Positions 1-12,918 are shown, numbered from the stretch's first letter. The stretch: DNA of 64,000 nt from Toxorhynchites rutilus septentrionalis (GCF_029784135.1 NC_073745.1:279903803-279967802); one strand, 5' to 3'. The notes: a model not told the origin generated them from the sequence alone. Program-made: numbers and translations.

Positions 1-1740
1 AAAAACCTCGATTTTCTTAATTTCAATTAAAAATTCCGCTACATTTTAGCTGAAGTTTAAGTTTATGTTCCAAAACTCCTACTAATGGAGGTAAAGTTCA
101 AATAAAACGATCCTGTATGCCATGGTATTTTCTGTTATCGAATGTCGATATTCGTATTTAAAGGCATTCCACGCCAAATACGATTATTTTTTAACTGAAG
201 ATGCATATTCGAAAAGTCTGTGTAAGAATACATTTGGCATCACTGCCCCTTGGTCGGGATTCCGGCCGAGAACCGAGTGCGTTTCCACTTCATCGATCTG
301 ATTCCGGCGAACTTGACAATTGGAACAACATAATTTGCCGGCAAATTGGGTGAGACATCAGCGAACGGCTTTGTGGTGCGTGCGCTTCGGTTGGAATTTA
401 TTTCTCTACAACTTTCAACGGTGTTTTTTTTTTCAGTCGGGCCTGTGAACATCAGAGTTACGCCATTTCGCTGACCGCAAACCACTGCCTGCCGCTGCTG
501 CTGACTGTCGAATTAATTAACGCCCGGTATGTCATAAGCACATCCGAACTTTTGCTCCCCGAGACGAAATTTTGTGGGTGGGTGGTGTTGTGCGTGGGAA
601 GTTCACGTTATCCAATCGCCGGCGCTCTTTATTTCACGTTTTCGAACGAGAAGCACAGCCCAGCCCAGTATACCGTTTCCGGCGAAAGCAAAATTTTGAC
701 AGTTGCAGACTTCGGAGACCGGGAAAACAATGGAAGTCAACGCGTGACGTGCGTCCGGCTTATCGCACACTAGGCTGAAAGAGAGCAGCAACAAACACTG
801 CAGGCGAAAATCTGAAATGCCAATCAATCTGTTAAATCATCGACCCTGACCTACCTCTTCGTATCTCTCATCGGCGCGCGCGCTTTCGTTAATTATTCTT
901 TCTCCTTGTTTTGTCATTGTGGGGTATTTTTGTTTTTGTTTCGATGTTGCGGGCCACAGCCGCGATTTCTCGTGGTACGTGTCAAAACTTATTAATCAGA
1001 TATTGTGTGGAAACGACATACACACACACCCAGCTGCATACACAAGGTGGAAACTTTTTCGCTGACCGCGCGCCGCCTGGTGGGCACGTGAGCGCAGCGC
1101 GATGTGTCGTAAATGATGCAAAAATTTCTGCGCTCGCAAAACAGTCACGAAGATGGTGCGCTCGAAAACAAATTAGTGGAAAACAGCGACACTTTGAGCC
1201 CGCAAGGTCAGCCCGCTTAGCCACAGGCCCCAAATGAGAAATTCCCGAACGTGATGTTTGTTTGTCACACTTGAGCGGCGCTTCTTGTTCCAGAATTCAC
1301 GTTCTGATGCCGCAGAACACCCCGCTTGCGGACGTTTTGTCGAGAGGGGACTTATCTGTCTTCAAATTGTTAATCTGATTATGTTCCTTGTTCTCTCCTT
1401 CGAGGGATCATTCGTTCGGTTTGTTTTGCTTCCCGAAACCGAGATTCCTGGTCGATTGCAAATGATGAAAAAAAACTTGTTACCTTTTGAACTGTGAAAA
1501 TGTGTCTCCGGCTTCTTTTCAACTTGTTCCGCAGGTAAAAGGTTTCGCTTTGAAATTTGATCGATTTACGGTCTTTCTCAGCTGATGATCGTCGGTCGGT
1601 AATATGAGTCTTAGAAACCACGCGATCAAACTGTTAACTGTGTGAATAATCGATACCGCGAAAACGGCGAATTCGGAAGGAAATCGAAAAAGGTTCCGTT
1701 TTAAGATGAGCATCAGAACCAGCAGGAGCCAAGCGTAAGG
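1..1740. other. host-like noncoding DNA, no gene seen
   Basis: After an AT-rich first 240 bases the sequence becomes mixed and CpG-containing, without transposon ends, long repeats or a reading frame with coding character. All frames longer than 60 codons here are short, overlapping on both strands and of unusual composition. It could be intron or upstream flank of a host gene; nothing in it is diagnostic. Confidence 0.5.
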
Positions 1741-2146
1741 AGGATATTTTTGGAACCAGGAAGCTTCTGCTTGAAATGATACACTTCCTCGATGGAATTC
1801 TACTTCAATAAAACACGGAAACTGCCGGGTCTGATAGCTGTTTTTTTGACGCTTTGTTGTAATTTTTTAGCGTTTTTTTTCTCGATCGGAATGCTGGTGG
1901 TGGTTGAGTAAAATTTCCTGGGCATTACATTCAAAATTTTAAAAGAAATGAAAATATATTGAATAAATTTTAACGTTTATAGAAGGTTCGAAAAAAGGTC
2001 AGTCCGAAAATACGAGACTTGCACCGAAAAATATATTGCACCGTTGTTTTCGACATCTTTTATTCTTCCTTCGAGTAAAACTTGTGTGTAATATCAGCAT
2101 TATAAATTATATGAACTAATACAGCATAATGTCTGCAAGCTGGATT

Positions 2147-2226
2147 GAGACTGTGATTTGAAATCGCGAATGGCTCGCAACATTTTGAGACTGTGATTTG
2201 AAATCGCGAATGGCTCGCAACATTTT
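2147..2226. repeat. exact 40-bp tandem duplication
   Basis: The 40 bases at 2147-2186 (starting GAGACTGTGATTTG) are repeated without a mismatch at 2187-2226. The duplication lies in AT-rich spacer and does not overlap a reading frame. Perfect identity indicates that it is recent. Confidence 0.95.
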
Positions 2227-2296
2227 CGTTCGAACGAACGCTATCGTTGCATTTCGGGCGAACGATTTACGTTCACCTAATTCGAAGTGGTATATA

Positions 2297-2941
2297 CCAC
2301 GGTTTTATTTTACGCGGGGGATAAGTACCTCGTAGAAAAAAAACCGCGTTAATTCGAAAATCCGCGTTAATTAGAAAATTTGCGTAAAAAAAACCATTTC
2401 ACCTAATGATAGATATCAAATACTACGTAGAACGGAAGTAAAAAGTTGAGTGTTGCTCGCTTCCGAAAAGCGGTAGTTTTTTCCTGCAATTTCGTTGGTT
2501 ACTGGAAGCTTCGGTTTTTCTCACGAATGAGGTCATCTACTGTTACTAGAAGATTCCCTTGTGATTTGTACACTCTAGTGCCGATGCACGTGCAGTACCA
2601 CTGTTGGACCGTCCAGAGCTAAGTGGACAGGGAAATTCATTCACAAATCGCTGCCCTAAAAACCCCGTCCCGTTATACCGCCCGGTGAGCTGCCCGTTAC
2701 CCAACACTTAAAATCCACGTAAGAATCGTCATAAGGTGTGGCACCCATTTCCTTCATAAACGCTAAGCTCCGTTACAAGCACTAATTACCGTAATATGCT
2801 CTGAGGGAACATAAGAGAAAAATGTGAGCTGAGAGGGAGATGTGATATTGCACTGGTCTTTTTTTACGCGGTACCGCGTGGAAAAAAACCGCGGTAATTG
2901 GAAAAGCCGCGTAAAAAAAACCGCGCAAAAAAAAACCTGGG
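2297..2941. mobile_element. MITE-like element with ACGCGG-rich inverted ends
   Basis: The left end begins CCACGGTTTTATTTTACGCGG, and the complement of the right end begins CCCAGG, then a T-run, then GCGCGG. Both ends are followed by iterated CCGCGTTAATT or CCGCGGTAATT and CCGCGTAAAA motifs. The left end lies in a perfect palindrome, GTGGTATATACCAC (2287-2300). There is no transposase. The end structure suggests a non-autonomous pogo/Tigger-like element, but the target duplication is not clear, so the borders are approximate. Confidence 0.45.
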
Positions 2942-5301
2942 TGTATAAACATTGTACCTTTCCAATGGAATAGTTGCTCATTATTGATTGGAGGGGTAGG
3001 TAAACACACAAATGGGCCGAACAAATGAATAGGAAAATGAGAATTTTCGTTAATTTAGATGGTTTATGGATTAGGGAATTGTAGTCAGCATGTCAAACAA
3101 ATCTCAGAGAATTTCCAATTCGATTGATAGGCAAATCGTCACAATTCGTTCGCAGCAAAAATAGTTATGGATGTTAACATTGTTTCATAAGAACGCTTTG
3201 TCAATATGTTCTATGTCAAAATGTTAATGGTGTTGTATCAAACGTTTTCTATGGACCGACGCTAAACGTGTTTTATTGAAAATTGAGAAATAAATTTGTT
3301 TATTTAAAGATAGTGCCAGTTGCAATAGAGTGTTTTGTCGTGATCATGTTCACAAAATGTCTAATATGGATAACATATTTTATGTATGCGATTAAGAAAG
3401 TTTTAGTGGAAGAAGTTACTTTGACCGTTTGAATACGGGGGAGCGCGATAGCGCTCCTCTTGTTGTATGCGAAAAGTGCGGGGAGCACGTCAGCGCTCTT
3501 CTTGTTGTATGTTATTATTTTTGACTTAGCACCTCTCAACGTAGGATTTCGTCTTTCGGGGACAATTTTCGAAGAGGACTTCACACGTTTTGTGCAGCAA
3601 ACCATATTTTTTAATGAAATTGTTTAAATATTATTTTTCATTATTTTCAAAAAATAATTTATGTATATATAAGGGAGTTTATGTTAGTAAATTTTATGAA
3701 CCTAATTTTTTATGTGTTTTTTTCTTATTAATACAACTTTTGTGACCCAATCAGTTATCTAAGCTCTTTAGTATTTTTTTAGATATACCCAAACTCATCC
3801 GCATTTTTGGCATATGCTAACAAAATTTGCTCCGCATTCAAACGGTTAAGAAATCCGATGGGATGTTCTAAGGTGATCATGCAACTGAACATCAGTGTTG
3901 CCATTCATCTGCACTGGAAGTGGTAAATATTTTTCTCATCTTTACTTTTCAATTGAAAAATCTGTACCAAAATGGAATATTTGTTGCATACAAACATTCA
4001 TCTATGCGCCGAGATCAGAAAAATCAGATGCCTGAAAAGTGTAGATGATTTTATTTTCAGACATCCGATTTATGTGATTTCCATCCGAAATAATTTCACT
4101 TTTGGGTCGAGAACGTTCCAAAAGTGAAACTATTTGGGAAGATAGAAAAATCCTCATAAATCCCATAAACTTGGCAACACTTCCAATGTTACAGTGATGA
4201 TTGTTAGATAGGAAATGTTTCTGGAATTCATCATTTTAGCAGCCTTAAGAGTCGGATGATTGAAATCTAATCTCGTGCTCATCTGAATGAACAGCTTAAC
4301 GAAAAAACTGATTCAGATATCCTTCAAAATTAGAAAGGCAGCATCATTTGTTATAATTGTTTTTTTTTCTGCTGCCAACATAAATCTTCTTGTCGCATTT
4401 AAAATGGTTTTCTTATTCAGCAGCATTTTGGTTGAATTCTCTCAGATACGAGTAAGAACTCTGTACTTTATGGTGAAAAACTGTAATCTGTACCAAGAAA
4501 AACGAAAAAAGCTGCACTTTTCAAGACAAATCTGTACTTGTGGCAACACTGCTGATGACCATAGTGAATTACCGAAAGAGCGGGGAAATGCAAACAAAAA
4601 TGAACTTAATTAAGCTGATGATTATGAAATAATATCTAAATTTTAAAGACGTAGCAGACGCTTATCGAACAGTGATATGGAATGTTCTTGCAAATCATAC
4701 GCAGAAAAAAACAGTAACTTTAGGATTGATAAGTAATATCTGGACAGTTTAACAATTTCATGTGTATTTTGCAATTATTTTTTTAAGTTATTTTGAGGTT
4801 TTTCAGCTAGAATGACCTGCCAATATGCGAAGTTTTTATCGGATATTTTTGGATTCGAACGGAAACGTTGCACACGAAATCAAATATTTCCCATGGGTGA
4901 AAAGATTTTTTTTTGACTCAAGAGCGATTTTCCGAAAAATTGTAAGCATTCAGACATAAACTCTGTTGGAAATTTTGTGGTTCATGAACTATTGTATAGA
5001 AAAACTGTATACAAACAAGTTGTAGGGAACTACCCAGAAAACATTAAACCGTATAACCTTTGCAAATACTAGGTCGCATATAAATTTGTATCTAATTGCA
5101 ATCGTTAATATTAGTATTAAACTAGTTGACCAGGCAAATAATTTATTTCTGGAGAATATTTTGGGTTAGCAAAAAATAACGAATAGATTTCAAGTTTGTA
5201 TATAATCGTTCAGATCTATAAAATTGATCCAAATGATGATTTTCACTGCGAAACATACATATGCGTTCCTCTTATTTTCGAATTTTCCCTTTTTATTTTA
5301 A
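2942..5301. other. AT-rich spacer, no gene seen
   Basis: This stretch is AT-rich with no supported gene or RNA. It holds the 32-bp direct repeat at 3438-3511 and, at about 3538, a single copy of the ACGTAGGAT-TCGTCTTTCGGG motif that recurs at 16277 and in part at 47932. The few frames are low-complexity, rich in Phe, Lys and Ile. Confidence 0.5.
3438..3511. repeat. two 32-bp imperfect direct repeats with a palindromic core
   Basis: Units at 3438-3469 and 3480-3511 share GGGGAGC, AGCGCTC and CTTGTTGTATG with a 42-bp period. The first contains the perfect hairpin GAGCGC-GATA-GCGCTC (3441-3456); the second has lost part of the pairing. It looks like a remnant of a transposon subterminal repeat. 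Confidence 0.7.
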
Positions 5302-5980
5302 ACTAGCTAACCCGGCAAACTTCGTCCCGCCCATTTACTTGATTAATTCTCGAGTAATGCAGAAATTTGTGTTTTATTTGTATGGTAGCCACCCCTAAGA
5401 GAGAGGGGAGGGGTATCTAACCACCATAGAAACATTCATTGCACCCTAAAGTTTCCATATGCCTAATTTGGTTTAATTTGCTTGATTAATTCTCGGGTAA
5501 TGCAAAAATTTGTGTTTCATTTGTACGGCAGCCCCCTCTAAGAGAGGGGGAAGGAGTATCTTAACACCATAGAAACATTTATTGCATCCTAAAACCTCCA
5601 CATGCCAAATTTGGTTTCTTTTGTTTGATTAATTCTCGAGTAATGCAGAAATTTGTGTTTCATTTGTATGGCAGCCCCCCCTTTGAGTGGGGGAAGGACT
5701 GTCTAACCATCATAGAAACATTTATTGCACCCTAAAACTTTCACATGCCAACTTTGGTTTCGTTTGCTTGGTTAATTTCCGAGTAATGCAGAAATTTGTG
5801 TTTCATTTGTATGGCAGCCCCCTCTTAGAGAGGGGGGAGGGGTCTCAAAATATCACGAAAACCTTCCCCGGCCCCAAAAACCCCTACATACCAATTTTCA
5901 TGTCGATCGGTTCAGTAGTTTTCGAGTCTATAAGAATCAGACAGACAGACAGACATCACTCCATTTTTATATATATAGAT
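5302..5980 (+). mobile_element. dispersed repeat 'CCCGGCAAACTTCG', copy A, with four 143-bp units
   Basis: The element starts ACTAGCTAACCCGGCAAAC and ends CAGACAGACAGAC followed by ATCACTCCATTTTTATATAT. Between them four tandem units with a 143-bp period begin at about 5339, 5482, 5625 and 5768. Each reads TTGATTAATTCTCGAGTAATG (the fourth TTGGTTAATTTCCGAG), then a G-rich AGAGAGGGG stretch, then CACCATAGAAACATT. A second copy with the same two ends lies at 58081-59179, and an internal fragment lies in reverse orientation at 27690-27918. No protein is encoded. I recognise the ends as a common arthropod dispersed repeat but cannot assign its superfamily. Confidence 0.75.
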
Positions 5981-6355
5981 TTCCTTCTTTTATATATAAA
6001 GAAATGCATAGTCATTTTTTTCTAATCATCTTAAATATTTTTCTTCTTCTATTGTTCTAATTTGGGTGAAGACAAACTCATAAAATATATGAATAACGCA
6101 GATCTGATCAGCCGTTCTTCCGTGATGATATTTTACACGTACGTGGGAAAATCCTTCTTTTATATATAAAGATATGCATAGTCATTTTTTTCGAATTTTT
6201 CTAATCACCTCAAATATTTTCCAAAGTAATCTATCATTGTAATTTGGGTGGAGATAAACTCGCAAAATATACGGATGACGCAGATCTGATCAGCCGTTCT
6301 CCCGTAATGATAGTTTACACGTACGTGGGAAAATCCTTCTTTTATATATAAAGAT
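5981..6355. repeat. tandem dimer of a 170-182 bp unit plus partial third
   Basis: Units begin TCCTTCTTTTATATATAAAG at 5982, 6152 and 6334. The first two continue in parallel through ATGCATAGTCATTTTTTT, GCAGATCTGATCAGCCGTTC and TTTACACGTACGTGGGAAAA; the third stops after about 22 bases. The block directly follows copy A of the dispersed repeat and may be another TE tail. Confidence 0.85.
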
Positions 6356-7970
6356 AATTAATATTACATATCAATCAATGCATCATGTGTATTCGAAACA
6401 CGATTTCCTCTATTATTGATGGATTAAGTCGTATATCGGTATAACGATCATCCAGTATCGCGATATGCAGTATTATATATACACATTCTATTAATTTTTG
6501 TCGGGTAAAATCGCATATAATTGTAGAAAGCATCGTATATCGTTACATACGGCTTTTTATGCGTATAAAATATGGCATATACGTATATCGCCTCCACTTT
6601 TGTGTGTATATGCCAATTATATGCATCATATATCATCCAAATGTGTCTTGGATGTATGTATTATATATTGCTTCCAATTATGACTATTCACACGATTTAA
6701 TGTTTTCTGGCTGATAACAAACATGAAATCGTATAGATTGCATATTCTAAGTCGTATATAGCGTGGGATCGAATCACAATCGTATATTAAATGTGGATAA
6801 ATATATACATTGTGTATATTTGAATTCCTACCAGATTTCATTTAACACTACAGTAATCTGTCGTAATTCAGTATAACAAGCATCGGTTTTATGATATACA
6901 TTATAGTAAAATCGATCCAAGTTCGTAAGTCGCGTAAACGTATAGTTTAAATCAATGTAGAACTGTGAAAAATCGTATCGCATACCGTGGAAATTTGTAC
7001 CATAGTAGATCATATTAGATCGTAATTGAGGACAAATCACGTCATATTATAGATTTGACACATATTGATTCGCAATGACGTATGCACAGTGTCGACGTCT
7101 GGTGATGATATCCATTCAGAGTGGCAAACTAATCAACTTTAAATTGTTGAAATTTGAATGGAAATTTTTACTTCATGTTTTTTGATTATTTAAAACACAC
7201 CTTGCACAACAATTGCTTTCTGAATTTCGTTATAACACCACCAAACGCAATCAGCCCCAAGAAATCAAGTATGCGATTGCGTCTCTTTTGCGTTATATAA
7301 ACGAGTTTCAATTGCCCTAGAGTTATATATTAGAAAGCCGTGCGAGATAGCTTTGATTTGATAATCCAAACAACCGAGGTTTGAATTATCACTACCATTC
7401 ATTTAAAAATCTCTCCCACTAAAAGTCGATTGAATAATTTCTGTTTCTACCAACAATATTATTCGCGTAAATACAAATGGCGATTCATGAGGGCAAACAT
7501 TTCTATATCTGTAATAAATCGTATACACGAATGGGAATAGTCATATTAAGTATGTATAGAGCCTCTATTTTTGCATGTATATGCTTGTTAGCATCACGGA
7601 TCATCCTAAATATGAGGTATTTGCGCCAGTTATACGATATAATTCTTGATGGGAAGGCTTTGGAAAAAAATGGACGAGAAAACAATACTGTAAAATAAAC
7701 TAATTTTTGAATATTTAAAAAAAAACATTCTTAGTTAGAGTGTAAAAGCATGAAGTCTTAGTTATACAAAATTGTGTTGAATTTCAATTTTATTCCAAAT
7801 TTTCTATCTTTTTTTTTCAAATCCTTCTTAGTTGTTTACCACTAGTTCATGGACCATTTTCTATATACCTAATTTATTCCGAGCTGAATCAACATTTTTT
7901 TACAATAGCGTTTATGATCAATGAGACAATTAAGCTTTATTTTAGTGGTATATGTGAGTATGACGTTTCA
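6356..7970. other. AT-rich block with recurrent CGTATA / ATATACG motifs
   Basis: No gene is supported. 6420-6840 and 7490-7650 are rich in TCGTATAT, CGTATACG and ATATACAC words. They share a diverged segment: GCCTCCACTTTTGTGTGTATATGC near 6590 matches GCCTCTATTTTTGCATGTATATGC near 7560, and both are followed by CAT...ATCATCC. This looks like an old repeat family present twice, perhaps an AT-rich MITE. Confidence 0.45.
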
Positions 7971-9060
7971 GAGCGCCTCGACTTTTTTTCTATCCGTCAT
8001 TTAGGGTGAAAAGGCCCCCTGATGAAGCCTTACAATATTTGCAAACTGTGTTTGTTAGCTTCTAAAGTAAAAAATCAGTGTTTTTGGCGTCACCCGAAAA
8101 GCAACGTCGCAAATTAATTTAGCGCAAGCACCTGGAAAATCCTCAACTCTCTGATCGGGACATTGGAAAAGAACTCGAAATCGTGCAGTCAACTGTGAGC
8201 CGTGTGATTTAACGTTACTACGAAACTCTGAGCATCGAATGGAAGAAGAAATTGGGTTAGAATGGATGTTCTATTAGTGGCCAGGATCACGAGCGTGTCG
8301 TGGAAGCGTTTAAGCAGAATCCCAATGCTTCGGTCAGGCATGTGACCAAAAAGTAGAATCTGTTCAAGTCTTTCGCACAAAGTGCAGAGGGCTCCAAACT
8401 ATTACCAACGGCAGAATACGGTGGGAAACTGTACATCCAGATGCTGACGATGCCTCATTGGATGGATGAAACTTACGTCAAAGCGGACTTCGGGCAGCGT
8501 CCGGGGCTACTGTTATTCACCGCCCAGGTCAAGTTTGATGTTTCGGAGGAAGTAAAAAGCAGAAACTTCCAAAGTTTGCCAAGAAATACATGATTTGGCA
8601 AGCGATCTGCTCATGTGGCAAACGGAGTGCACCGCTCGTGACTACCGGGACTGTAAACGGGCAGATCTACCTCAAGAAGTGTTTACAGAAGCGTCTGCTT
8701 CCTCTGTTGAAGCAACACGAAGGGCCTATGGTCTTCTGGTCGGATCTAGTTTCGTGTCACTATTCGAAGGATGTCCTGGAGTGATACGAAGCGAACGGGG
8801 TCACTTTCGAACCCAAGGACATAACCCCACCCCAACGCACCGGAATCAACGCCCATCAGACAATATTGGCCTATTATGAAGTAGGTACTACGGAAGCATC
8901 CCAAGGAGGTCAATTCTGAGGAACACATGACGAAAAAATGGGTTTGTACAGAACCTTATGAGTGGAGTTAAGCGTAAAGTGCGAGCATACGGTTATGGTA
9001 TTGAAGATGATTGAAATAAATATGACAAAGGCTTACTAATGGGTTATATTTTATTGTCTG
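7971..9060 (+). pseudogene. dead ITmD37E-type transposase (Tc1/mariner superfamily)
   Basis: A plus-strand transposase of the ITmD37E type can be followed through broken frames. The parts are a helix-turn-helix part near 8125-8205 (LENPQLSDRDIGKELEI, QSTVSRV), the first catalytic aspartate in MDETY (8462-8476), IWQAICSCGKRS (8593-8628), TTGTVNGQIYLKKCLQKRL (8644-8700), and the second aspartate in FWSDLVSCHYSK (GAT at 8743-8745). The third catalytic position follows in PI-R-QYW. Codon 8858-8860 is AGA (Arg) where the family has Glu, and it lies 115 nt from the second Asp codon, one base more than a D37E spacing. The tail reads VKRKVRAYGYG. Stops and frameshifts make it inactive. I did not find clear terminal inverted repeats. 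Confidence 0.8.
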
Positions 9061-11976
9061 AAGGTTTTTGAAAAGGATCGATCAACTAGGTAATTTTCTA
9101 CAGAGTTTTTTTTCCGAGATGCAATTTGATTTGGGACACCCGTTACTTGTCGCTCCATAAGTGTTTTCCCCGATTTAGCAACTCTGCTCTGGGCAACCGT
9201 GGTCTTCTAAGAGAACTCCATACAGTTCACAAATCCCGGAAAAGTATACGCTATATTGGTATTAGCAATATGTTTTCTGCTTTGTCACCGTGAGTTCGAA
9301 CTTCTCCGAAACGATGCGAAATTCGTGTATTTTTGTGTAGCGGTTATAAACAACACAAAAAGTCATCACTCTCTAATACCGATGTCGAGACAAACTGTGC
9401 TAATCGAATGCCGCCGCGTTTCGAAATTGATAATAAACCATAAAACCGAACCCGGCTCTGGAATCATTACTCAGCTGGAAGAGGAAACCCTTGGAACAAG
9501 ACGCAAAAAAAACGTAACTTCAGTCGACGGAGAACGCAGGAAATGCCGAAGTGAAACAAAAACACATTCCAGAATTGGAGCGAATAAATAATAATGAAAT
9601 AAAAACATCATTCACACGCACTCATACAGAAAAAAAAGACCCCGGACTGCGACTGAGACTGATATAGTGGAGCAGGGGGAGAAGCGGTTGCGGGCGGTGC
9701 GCGAATTGAAGACGACTCCGCGAAGCCGCCGCCCCCGCCTGTGCTGGTGCGATCAGATCCATAGCATCGTTTTTTTCTCTGGTGTTTTCTCTTGATGTTT
9801 TCTCGGTTCGGCTGCTGCTCCTTCCAATATCGAACGATGGGAAGTTTGTTTGTTATCAATCGCCGCGCGAAGAAGATCTCGAATGCAATCGCGAGAAAGC
9901 GAAAACAACTGTTGCCCCCTCTGATAGGAAGATTACTCAACCGAGTGGAACCTTGGCTGTTGTTGTTTTTTTGTTTCTGCACGGCGAAAAGTATGTACAC
10001 ACACATTCCGACACGCCATTTGTGAAGGTCTCCGGGAAGGTTAGTGTGGTTCCTCAAGAAACTAATCGACAGCGGACGGAAACTTTCCGTCAGTAGTATG
10101 GAGGCGTGGTCCGCTACTTAACCTTGCCCCGGGATTTCCGCAGCATCCTCTCTGGTGCGCGTGGTTGAGATTAGATAATTGACTAAAAATAGGTTCTTTC
10201 AGGAGTCAGATGTGGCCGAAACCTCACAACACGGAGAACATATGTTGCGAAAGCGTGAATTGGAAATAGCATCGCTTTCAGCGGAGCATTCGATTTCTGT
10301 CACATTCGTCATGTTGTCAGATTGTGCGGACATTAGGGGCGGACGAGTCCGAACCGTCCACGCAACCAGCTCCCGCGAGGGAGGAAATTGAAGACGCAAA
10401 CAAACAAGTATTTACTTCTTTACTTTCTTCCACGTCGTTCCCCAGTTGTGTCCCATCGGTCATCAAGTTTCTTCCTCTTCTTCGGGGCGCGCGCTTGCAT
10501 TTGTGTGTGGCCATTTGCCGGTGTGTGTGTGTGTGTGTGTGTTCAGGCCGGTTCTTCCCGTCTTCCCGGTGCAGAGACGCGACCGCCTTCCCCCAGTGTC
10601 TCCCCTCCACCCACTTCTTTTCGCTTATCGGTTTTTGTGTGTGTCTTTTGTTTGTTTCTCGCGTTTGGCGCTGCCGGCCGCGATAGTGTTATTGTAATGA
10701 AAAAGACCTTGAACTTGAAACGACGGTACAATCTCTCGCCGCTCTCCACGGGTAGGCAAAGGCAGGACACTCGCGTCACACACACATATAGTAGTGGACT
10801 TTCTCGGGCTTTTTTTTATTGTGTGGTTTTGGTGGAGCGCGCGTTGCTAAACCAGAATCCAGAAGTGGCGCGGCTCGACAGGATGGCTTGTTTTCGAGCA
10901 GCACCAGCAACAGGAACACATCTTCGGGTTGAATTGAGTGGGGGATGGTGGGAAACAAGCTAAATGGCAACACATTTACGACGTCGTCTGTCGGATACAC
11001 GGCTCAGTGGGAGAAATAAGGGTTTTGAGGAATAAACTCGGTTTTTCCCCAGATCTCATAGGCTGTCTGAGTTGGATATAGTGCAGTTCCGGAAGCCGTA
11101 CAGAGAACAAACACAAGGATGTCGACACGGAACAGTTTTCCGTGTTGTTCGAGCATAGTTACACATGAGTCAGGAAGTGTGTCAGCAACGGAAAAAAATC
11201 TCTCTGCCCTGAGGGGTGAAGTGCTATTTTCCACCGCCACAAAAACCCACTTCCCTTCCTTATCGATTTATGTTCGCCAAGTGGCGACAGTGACTGCCTT
11301 TGGCAGTTTTTCCGCAATCCTAAGAAAAGATGTATCATATAACGTCATTTCCAGCATCCGGCGCAGGGCGTGGTTCTCGACAACCTTTAAGATTCCCAAC
11401 GACCCATACAAAAAAAAAAAAAATATTGCCGTTCGTGCCGAAATCCAAACACGCTAAACATAATTATGTGAAAAGGCTATGAATTATGTAAATTTTCCGC
11501 ATCTGTTACTCGCTTCTCATCGATTGATTGAATCGATGATTCGGAACGCAACACCCAAAAAAAGCCAATAACAACAACGACAACAGCGGCACAAAAACCC
11601 TTTCGCCCCGTGTTTTTTTTTTCGTCTGACCTAGTTCTTCCACCCGGAGCGAGAATGTTCATATTCGGCTTACCGATTCCAATTATCGTATTTTCTCCTC
11701 CGGTTTTTTAAAGAGCTACCAGCAGAATTTCTTTGGCGGCGTTCGCAGCAGCGGTAGCGGCTTCTGCATAACACGGGGTCGAAAATCGATCCGAGCCGAG
11801 CCGATTATTCCCGGTAAGCCCGATGAAAGGCGACTGGGAACCGTAAAGAACCGTGTTGTGCGTGTTTTTTTTTGAATGTTCTTCTCGCATTGTTTTGCTA
11901 GCTCTAGCGAAAATTCGGCGGAGGAGAGGCGGAAACGAAGGCGCTGAGCGGAAAAAAAATAAATATAAAGAAAGAA
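9061..11976. other. GC-richer host-like noncoding DNA
   Basis: This stretch has higher GC and CpG content than its neighbours, few repeats, and no transposon ends. Overlapping frames exist on both strands but none has consistent coding composition or recognisable domains. It resembles the islands at 19131-21650, 24640-26560, 48230-49560 and 60846-63500. It may be regulatory or untranslated DNA of a host gene; I see no defined element apart from the GT run at 10521. Confidence 0.45.
10521..10542. repeat. (GT)11 microsatellite
   Basis: Eleven uninterrupted GT dinucleotides in host-like GC-rich DNA. Confidence 0.98.
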
Positions 11977-12383
11977 TACAGTAACGTCTCAATTATATCA
12001 CGCTCAGTAAAAAAAATATTCCGTGATAGAATGGAAACGTGATATATTCGAAATAGATATGGAAAATTTTATTTTTCTCCAATAACTCTCCAATGTAAAA
12101 TTTACAGAAACAACATTTATTACAATATTTATCACAGGGACACATGGACATGGTATACATGGTATAATGAAACTATCGTTGCGGTGATTTTCTCACAGCA
12201 ATTTCTCTTATTTTTCTCAAAGACAGTGTAAGAGCTAAATCTAAGTTATTTTGTTCTTCCCATTCTATCGTATCACCCAAATTGAAAACTGTCATTCTGT
12301 GTGTTTTGCATTATATTGAAGATATCAGATCTCATATTTCAGAGCTGCTATCCCCGGTATCATTATCCATTACTTTATGTTTC

Positions 12384-12885
12384 ACCTGCATCTTCCTCAA
12401 CATCGATATATTCATCCACTTCTGATTGTTCATTCATTTATTTACTGATATGTGACTTATTACTTCTGCTTCGAGCTCCGGTATCACTATTTGAGCCTAA
12501 TTAGGAAACAACGTCGACAGAAAAATGATGTATTTTCAAACTAAATATTTGCCTATTTGCCTATTTGCCTATAACAGCTGCCATCCTGGCATCAGGATAT
12601 CTTAGTATACATAGAATAGTACACTGAAAGTGTCGCATCTTTGAAACATCGATGGTTGCTTCGAATCATCATCACTGACAGATTCTGAGTACCAGAAACA
12701 TTGGGACATGGCCGGGAGCATCCGGTTTTTACCGGGTTGGAACCTGCAACGCTTGTTTCCTCCAAACGAGTTAATGTAATGTTTTGATGTTTCGAAAAAT
12801 AGACCAGAATCGTGGCAATTATATACCTGCTCAACGGTCAGTTCTTGAATTAATCCGTTGCCCGGAAATCGACAAAAAAATTTTC
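12384..12885 (-). pseudogene. Tigger/jerky-type (DDE_1) transposase remnant
   Basis: On the minus strand, frames broken by shifts read ELTVEQVYNCHDSGLFF (12786-12850), the Tigger-family region that normally reads EQVYNADETGL and carries the first catalytic Asp. After a frameshift it continues with NVSGTQNLSVMMI and RCFKDATLSVYY (about 12620-12720), matching the region after that motif in the family. An acidic tail, VDEYIDVEEDAGET and a stop (near 12384-12425), resembles the usual acidic C-terminus. The SINE at 12919 lies just upstream. It is non-functional. Family assignment rests on motif recognition only. Confidence 0.6.
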
Positions 12886-12918
12886 GTCAGTATTTCAAGT
12901 TTTGTTAATACCGAACAT

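Noticed and set aside
9608..11000. Several 100-190 codon frames on both strands
   Set aside because: Overlapping on opposite strands, rich in Cys-Val and Ser-Arg from GT repeats and GC content; no domain or splice context that favours one.
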